8,623 nt of DNA from Chitinophagaceae bacterium (GTDB taxonomy: Bacteria; Bacteroidota; Bacteroidia; Chitinophagales; Chitinophagaceae), in the NCBI GenBank assembly GCA_018061385.1, contig JAGOUF010000065.1, positions 1-8,623 of the forward strand, given 5' to 3'. Under the pieces are notes generated by a model. That model searched no databases. It saw only the letters and a program-made list of their open reading frames with translations, and was not told the DNA's origin. The position numbers and the translations under genes are program-made. Positions 4,384-8,623 of the stretch are shown piece after piece (the stretch's first letter is position 1; every line of letters starts with the position of its first letter).

Positions 4384-4476
4384 CTAACTTTCAGCATTAC
4401 ATGCCCTGCAAACTGTGTAGTCCATACTAGGATTAAACCAGTTTTTAGATTCGATATGTAATGTTATTAGTTGCAT
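4384..4476 (-). CDS. possible 30-aa CxxC microprotein
   Basis: An ATG at 4476 opens a 30-codon frame (MQLITLHIESKNWFNPSMDY, then TVCRACNAES, TAG), with an A-rich upstream stretch and an intrinsic terminator about 30 nt after the stop. The CRAC pair could bind metal or form a disulfide. No family is recognised. The same segment holds an 8-bp inverted repeat (4395-4402 and 4456-4463), so it could instead be a short structured RNA with its own terminator. Confidence 0.35.
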   Translation of the reverse strand: MQLITLHIESKNWFNPSMDYTVCRACNAES

Positions 4477-4845
4477 GTATTTTATTTTTTGCTAGTGCAA
4501 AGTTGTATAGAAATATTTAATACAACCAAAATATTTTTTTAAAATATCTTTGCAACAAAATTTTACATTCTTTAAAACCCTTTGCACACAAGGCTTTCAG
4601 AAGAATTATTTTTTTTAAAATTTACTACTTATACAAGTACATTTTAAACCATTAATAATTATTTTCTTACTCGGTACATAAAAAAAGAAGAACATATTTG
4701 TTGAAAAATGAACTAAACCTTGAAGGGTGCGACGCCGAGAACGTTGATTAAAAAGTTACAGCTTGGTACAAAAAAATGGCTTGTACAAATCTACATTTTG
4801 AGAGTGAAAACATGCTTAAATTTGTGTTTCAAAAAAACTATTGTT
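4477..4845. other. long A/T-rich intergenic leader before the M20 gene
   Basis: This 369-nt stretch holds no convincing gene. On the plus strand a TATCTTTG at 4545-4552 matches the Bacteroidota TAnnTTTG box, without a clear -33 box. A transcript from there would have a leader of about 290 nt. Within it lie a short GC-rich island with a GGTG-CGA-CGCC hairpin (4726-4736) and a near-duplicate pair GCTTGGTACAAA / GCTTGTACAAA (4761, 4779) that also forms an inverted repeat. The M20 frame is open back to a TTG at 4720, but the extra 42 residues do not look like the family. Confidence 0.5.
4545..4552 (+). promoter_or_regulatory. candidate Bacteroidota -7 box
   Basis: TATCTTTG matches the TAnnTTTG consensus of the phylum's housekeeping promoter. 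It faces the M20 dipeptidase gene. The region 19-21 nt upstream has only TTTAA, so the -33 box is weak. Confidence 0.4.
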
Positions 4846-6216
4846 ATGCAAGTATGGAAAGATTATCAAGAGCAACATAAAGATCGTTTTTTAAACGAAC
4901 TGCTAGACTTACTGCGTATTCCAAGTGTGAGTGCAAGAACTGAACATAAAGATGATATGGCTAAATGTGCCCAAGTTGTGCAACAACGTATGTTAGAAGC
5001 TGGTGCAGACAAGGCTGAAATTTATGCAACCGAAGGCCACCCAATTGTATATGGCGAAAAAATAATTGACCCAACGAAACCAACTGTTTTAGTGTATGGG
5101 CATTATGATGTGCAACCACCAGACCCAATTGAATTGTGGCACAGTGGCCCTTTTGAACCAGTAATAAAAGACGGTAAAATATTTGCCCGTGGTGCATGTG
5201 ATGATAAAGGACAATTTTACATGCATGTGAAAGCATTGGAAACAATGGTTAAAACAAATACATTACCTGTTAACGTGAAATTTTTAATTGAAGGGGAAGA
5301 AGAAATTGGTAGTAAACATTTAGGCGATTTTTTAGCTGCACAAAAAGAATTATTGAAGGCTGATGTAATTTTAATTAGTGATACATCAATGCTTAGCATG
5401 GAAAACCCAAGCATTGATGTTGGTGTTAGAGGATTAACTTATATTGAAGTAGAAGTTACAGGACCAAATCGTGATTTACATAGTGGTGTTTATGGTGGTG
5501 CAGTTGCCAACCCAATTACCATATTAGCACAAATGATTGCTACTTTGCATGATGAGAATAATCATGTTACCATTCCAGGATTTTATGATGATGTTGTAGA
5601 AAGTACTGCTGCCGAAAGAGCTGAAATGGCCAAAGCTCCTTACAGTGAAAATGACTATAAAGCTGATTTAGGTGTAACAGAACTTTGGGGTGAAAAAGGT
5701 TATACAACCAATGAAAGAACTGGTATACGACCTACATTAGAGGTTAATGGAATGTGGGGTGGTTATACTGGAGAAGGTGCTAAAACAGTACTTCCTAGCA
5801 AGGCTTTTGCAAAAATTAGTTGTAGGTTAGTGCCAAAGCAAACAACTGCTAAAACCGAAAAATTATTGATTGATCATTTAGTAAAAATTGCTCCAAAAAA
5901 TATTGAGTTTAAAGCAAGTGTACATCATGGTGGAGATCCTTATATGACACCAGTTGATAGCATAGAATATAAAGCTGCTGCTAAAGCAATTGAAGCAAGT
6001 TTTGGTAAAGCTCCAATACCTGTTCGTGGTGGTGGAAGTATCCCTATTACTGCATTGTTTGAAAGTGTACTAGGTTTAAAAACTGTATTTATGGGCTTTG
6101 GACTAGATAGCGATAATTTACATAGTCCGAATGAAAAATATGACTTGTTTAATTATTACAAAGGCATAGAAACTATTCCATATTTTCATAAGTTTTATGA
6201 TGAAATGAAAAAATAA
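4846..6216 (+). CDS. M20 family metallo-dipeptidase
   Basis: A cytoplasmic di-zinc peptidase of the M20/M25/M40 family that probably cleaves dipeptides or short peptides. From the ATG at 4846 the product is 456 aa (MQVWKDYQEQHKDRF...), the usual length. Motifs in order: LRIPSVSA at the N-terminus, VLVYGHYDVQP with His86 and Asp88, ARGACDDKGQ with the bridging Asp119, EGEEEIGS with the catalytic and metal Glu near 151-153, ISDT with Asp179, DLHSGVYGG with His212 at the start of the lid (dimerisation) domain, and DNLHSPNEKYDL with His425. All metal ligands are present. No signal peptide is seen. It stands alone on the plus strand with a long leader and ends at a bidirectional terminator. The substrate is not predictable from sequence alone. 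Confidence 0.93.
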   Translation: MQVWKDYQEQHKDRFLNELLDLLRIPSVSARTEHKDDMAKCAQVVQQRMLEAGADKAEIYATEGHPIVYGEKIIDPTKPTVLVYGHYDVQPPDPIELWHSGPFEPVIKDGKIFARGACDDKGQFYMHVKALETMVKTNTLPVNVKFLIEGEEEIGSKHLGDFLAAQKELLKADVILISDTSMLSMENPSIDVGVRGLTYIEVEVTGPNRDLHSGVYGGAVANPITILAQMIATLHDENNHVTIPGFYDDVVESTAAERAEMAKAPYSENDYKADLGVTELWGEKGYTTNERTGIRPTLEVNGMWGGYTGEGAKTVLPSKAFAKISCRLVPKQTTAKTEKLLIDHLVKIAPKNIEFKASVHHGGDPYMTPVDSIEYKAAAKAIEASFGKAPIPVRGGGSIPITALFESVLGLKTVFMGFGLDSDNLHSPNEKYDLFNYYKGIETIPYFHKFYDEMKK

Positions 6217-6235
6217 GTTGCAACTTACCAATAAT

Positions 6236-6269
6236 AAAAAAACCAATGACTTGCGTCATTGGTTTTTTT
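6236..6269. terminator. bidirectional terminator between M20 gene and photolyase
   Basis: ACCAATGAC / GTCATTGGT with a 4-nt loop, flanked by seven A and seven T, serves both converging genes: the M20 gene (stop 20 nt before) and the photolyase gene (stop 18 nt after). Confidence 0.92.
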
Positions 6270-6286
6270 ATTTAAAATATTTTCAT

Positions 6287-7615
6287 CTAATTTCTTTTTA
6301 ACGCTTTTGCATACACTTCTAACACTCTCTTTCTTGCATCTTCATGTTTTACAATTGGTTTTGCATAATTGAAACCTTCATACTCTGGCACCCATTTACG
6401 TATGTATTGTAATTGTTTATCGAATTTTTCTGTTTGCAATGTTGGATTGAATACTCTAAAGTATGGAGCAGCATCGCAACCACTACTTGCAGCCCATTGC
6501 CAACCTCCATTGTTTGCAGCAAAATCATAATCGAGTAGTTTTTTAGCAAAATAAGCTTCGCCCCAACGCCAATCAATTAGTAAATGCTTAATTAAAAAAC
6601 TTGCAGTAATCATACGTACTCTATTGTGCATAAATCCTGTGGCATTTAATTCCCTCATACCTGCATCTACAATTGGATAACCTGTTTGTCCATTGCACCA
6701 ATGCTCAAATTCAGTTTCATTGTTTCTCCATTCAATTAAATCGTATTCTTTTTTAAATGCCAACCCTTTTTGTACATGAGGAAAATGATGAATAATCATG
6801 TGATAAAAATCTCTCCATATTAATTCATTCAAATAAGTTTCATTTAACTGCATGGCTTTTTTTGCTACTGCTCGAATACTGATTGTACCAAAACGAAAAT
6901 GTACACCCAATTGTGTTGTACCATTAATTGCAGGAAAATTTCTTTGTGTAGAATATTTGCTAACAATATCTTCATTTAGTTCTTTCTTTGGAAAATTTGA
7001 ACTTGCGTCATCTTTTGATACTGTATGTTGAAACCCCATTGATTCTAAAGAAAGAATTGGTTGTAGAGTTTGTTGATAAAAATTGTTAAAATATTTTTCA
7101 GTTGGATAAGCTTTGAGATGAAAAGGTTTTAATGCAGCTTTCCACTTACGACTGTATGGTGTAAAAATGGTGTAAGGCAAGCCATCATCTTTTGTTACTT
7201 CACTTTTTTCGAAAATTACTTGGTCTTTAAAGGTTTTTAAATTTGCTCCATTGTTGTTGAGCAATTGTTCAATTGCTGAATCTCTTTCTAAAGCATACAA
7301 TTCATAATCATGATTGGTAAATACGGTTTCAATAGTGTATTTTTTAAGTAGTGTTTTAAACACCTCTAAAGGATAACCATAATGCACTTCTAAATTACTG
7401 TTTATTGCTGCCAACTGTTGTTGCATTGCATGTAAAGCATCGTGAATAAAAGCAACACGTTTATCCTCTTTATCTTCTAATTGATCTAAAATTTGTTGAT
7501 CAAAAATGAAGATGGGCAATACGCAATTGTTGCTTTTTAAAGCATGGTACAAAGCTGCATTGTCATTTAAACGCAAATCTCTTCTAAACCAAATTATATT
7601 AATACGTGGCTGCAT
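6287..7615 (-). CDS. phrB: class I CPD photolyase
   Basis: A light-driven FAD enzyme that splits cyclobutane pyrimidine dimers in DNA. The 442-aa product begins with the photolyase Rossmann-like domain (IIWFRRDLRLNDNAAL) that normally holds the antenna cofactor, and ends with the helical FAD domain. The electron-transfer tryptophans are present: Trp296 (IEWRNN), Trp349 (IDWRWGE) and Trp372 (NNGGWQW), aligning with W306, W359 and W382 of the E. coli enzyme. Trp267 (LIWRDF) and Trp374, together with the Met in RMITAS, fit a CPD rather than a (6-4) enzyme; Asn368/369 matches the FAD N5 contact. The Trp in the usual GWMHNR is Phe here (GFMHNR). The antenna type cannot be told. The ATG is 58 nt after the stop of the aminotransferase gene on the same strand, so they probably share a transcript. 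Confidence 0.95.
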   Translation of the reverse strand: MQPRINIIWFRRDLRLNDNAALYHALKSNNCVLPIFIFDQQILDQLEDKEDKRVAFIHDALHAMQQQLAAINSNLEVHYGYPLEVFKTLLKKYTIETVFTNHDYELYALERDSAIEQLLNNNGANLKTFKDQVIFEKSEVTKDDGLPYTIFTPYSRKWKAALKPFHLKAYPTEKYFNNFYQQTLQPILSLESMGFQHTVSKDDASSNFPKKELNEDIVSKYSTQRNFPAINGTTQLGVHFRFGTISIRAVAKKAMQLNETYLNELIWRDFYHMIIHHFPHVQKGLAFKKEYDLIEWRNNETEFEHWCNGQTGYPIVDAGMRELNATGFMHNRVRMITASFLIKHLLIDWRWGEAYFAKKLLDYDFAANNGGWQWAASSGCDAAPYFRVFNPTLQTEKFDKQLQYIRKWVPEYEGFNYAKPIVKHEDARKRVLEVYAKALKRN

Positions 7616-7673
7616 GCTGTAGATAACATTTATACTTTAAAATTGTTGAATAAGAAAGCCAAAAAAATATACC

Positions 7674-8522
7674 TTATTGCCACAATTTTTTAATGAATTG
7701 GTTGTGTAGCAATCCACTTAATTGCATGGTATAATTGGTATTACCACATTGCTTTACCCATTTTATACCATAAATGGAATTGGTTAAAAATACCTCTTGT
7801 GCCAAATGCAAATCTTCTGTAGTTAATAGAGTTTCTTCAAAAGGAATATTTTCGTTTTTTAGACATTGCAATAAATAATTTTTCATAATACCATTTACGC
7901 CACCTTCTGTAAAAGTTGGTGTTTTAACAATACCATTTTGTACAATAAAAATATTGGCAATAGTAGCATCAGCAATTCTATTAAAAGGGTTTAACAATAG
8001 TGCATCATTTAAGTGATTTTTTTTTGCCCATAAGGCAGCCATTAAATATGGCAAATAGTTGTTGCTTTTAATGTGTGAATAGCTATCAAAAGTTTTTTTT
8101 GCATCTTTAAAAACATCAATCACTAAACCATTTTCATTGAGTTGATTATTAGCAGAATTCAAATCCCATGTTTGTATAATATAATTAGGGAAATGATTTT
8201 CAGCATCGTACAAACCTCCATTACCTCTAAATAATGTAAGTCTTATACGAGCTAGTTGTTGATGTTGATTTTTTTGCAATAATTCATTGATTTGATTGTG
8301 CAAATAAGCAGGAGTTAAATAGCTAATTTTATCAAATTGCAACAATTCTAACGTTTGGAAAAAGCGTTCAAAATGTTCAGTTGCATGAATTATTTTTCCT
8401 TTAACAGCTTTCATGGTTTCAAAACACCCGTCACCATATCTAAAGCTTCTATTGTTGGCTTCAATTATGGGTTTATTGGCATTTAAAATAGTTCCATTAA
8501 AATTTAGTTTCGGCTGTTGCAT
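7674..8522 (-). CDS. class IV (fold type IV) PLP aminotransferase or lyase
   Basis: A 282-aa PLP enzyme of the branched-chain aminotransferase / D-amino acid aminotransferase / aminodeoxychorismate lyase (PabC) superfamily. Visible features are NNRSFRYGDGCFETMK near residue 24, RLTLFRGNGG near 94-103, the catalytic Lys152 in SHIKSNNYL, ADATIANIF near 184-192, and TEGGVNGIMK near 205-214. In this family a Glu usually contacts the pyridine nitrogen at the ATIANIF motif; here it is Asp185. The size and the GGVNGI motif fit PabC-like or BCAT-like members, so the substrate is left open. ATG at 8522. Probably the first gene of a two-gene unit with the photolyase, with no sign of a functional link between them. 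Confidence 0.9.
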   Translation of the reverse strand: MQQPKLNFNGTILNANKPIIEANNRSFRYGDGCFETMKAVKGKIIHATEHFERFFQTLELLQFDKISYLTPAYLHNQINELLQKNQHQQLARIRLTLFRGNGGLYDAENHFPNYIIQTWDLNSANNQLNENGLVIDVFKDAKKTFDSYSHIKSNNYLPYLMAALWAKKNHLNDALLLNPFNRIADATIANIFIVQNGIVKTPTFTEGGVNGIMKNYLLQCLKNENIPFEETLLTTEDLHLAQEVFLTNSIYGIKWVKQCGNTNYTMQLSGLLHNQFIKKLWQ

Positions 8523-8543
8523 ACTTTAGTTTTAAATAAATAC

Positions 8544-8582
8544 TGTACAAAATAAATAGTGTACATTGCTTTTACAAAGCAA
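8544..8582. promoter_or_regulatory. inverted repeats in a divergent intergenic region
   Basis: Two TGTACA palindromes start 16 bp apart (8544-8549 and 8560-8565), followed by TTGCTTT / AAAGCAA (7 bp, 3-bp spacer, 8566-8582). They lie between the aminotransferase start and a possible plus-strand start at 8593. They are spaced like operator sites, but no regulator is visible. Confidence 0.35.
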
Positions 8583-8592
8583 CAATAATTAT

Positions 8593-8623
8593 ATGGAAAC
8601 CAATCAAGAACATAAAATAAATA
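8593..8623 (+). CDS. possible start of a divergent gene (partial)
   Basis: An ATG at 8593 opens a frame (METNQEHKIN...) that runs off the right edge. The A/T-rich leader suits the phylum. Ten codons cannot be assigned, and the start is uncertain. Confidence 0.3.
   Translation, partial: METNQEHKIN

Noticed and set aside
4720..4845. N-terminal extension of the M20 dipeptidase from a TTG at 4720
   Set aside because: The family's N-terminus begins at the ATG at 4846. The added 42 residues contain no signal peptide or known motif and cover the structured leader.
6287..8522. Photolyase and aminotransferase as part of the unusual system
   Set aside because: They lie beyond a bidirectional terminator and an unrelated plus-strand gene, and both are common housekeeping types.

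Overview
The window is AT-rich and looks like a chromosomal segment of a Bacteroidota bacterium, possibly near Chitinophagaceae. The main genes are preceded by A/T-rich leaders rather than Shine-Dalgarno (SD) sequences, TAnnTTTG-like promoter boxes occur, the tRNA genes lack an encoded CCA, and the enzyme families fit that phylum. The taxon is an inference from style, not from a marker gene.

Left half (about 1-4480), almost all on the minus strand. In the direction of transcription (high to low coordinates) it holds: a 30-codon mini-ORF with a CxxC motif, then a terminator (4325-4355); a leader with two overlapping short ORFs, several hairpins and a strong intrinsic terminator (4002-4037); a 52-codon lysine-rich ORF with a perfect AGGAGG; seven tRNA genes packed 5-10 nt apart (Pro-TGG, Lys-TTT, Asn-GTT, Ser-GCT, Cys-GCA, Phe-GAA, Trp-CCA); an unrecognised 245-aa basic protein; a YkuK/DUF458-type RNase H-fold protein; a leader with an operator-like palindrome and hairpin; and the RNA ligase gene rtcB, closed by a bidirectional terminator at 63-95. 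Each of the seven tRNAs shows a weak or irregular structural feature, unlike well-kept core tRNAs.

Right half (about 4480-8623) looks like ordinary metabolism and repair: a plus-strand M20 dipeptidase with a long leader, a bidirectional terminator, then a minus-strand pair (class IV aminotransferase followed by class I CPD photolyase). The beginning of a possible divergent plus-strand gene sits at the right edge.

The most interesting unit is the left one. A compact array of divergent tRNAs, a putative RNase H-fold nuclease, an unknown basic protein and an RtcB ligase lie in one orientation behind an attenuator-like leader. A reasonable but unproven reading is a tRNA supply, decoy or repair island dealing with tRNA cleavage (anticodon nucleases, toxins, phage). 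Internal terminators and an operator-like site before rtcB suggest several regulated transcripts rather than one simple operon.
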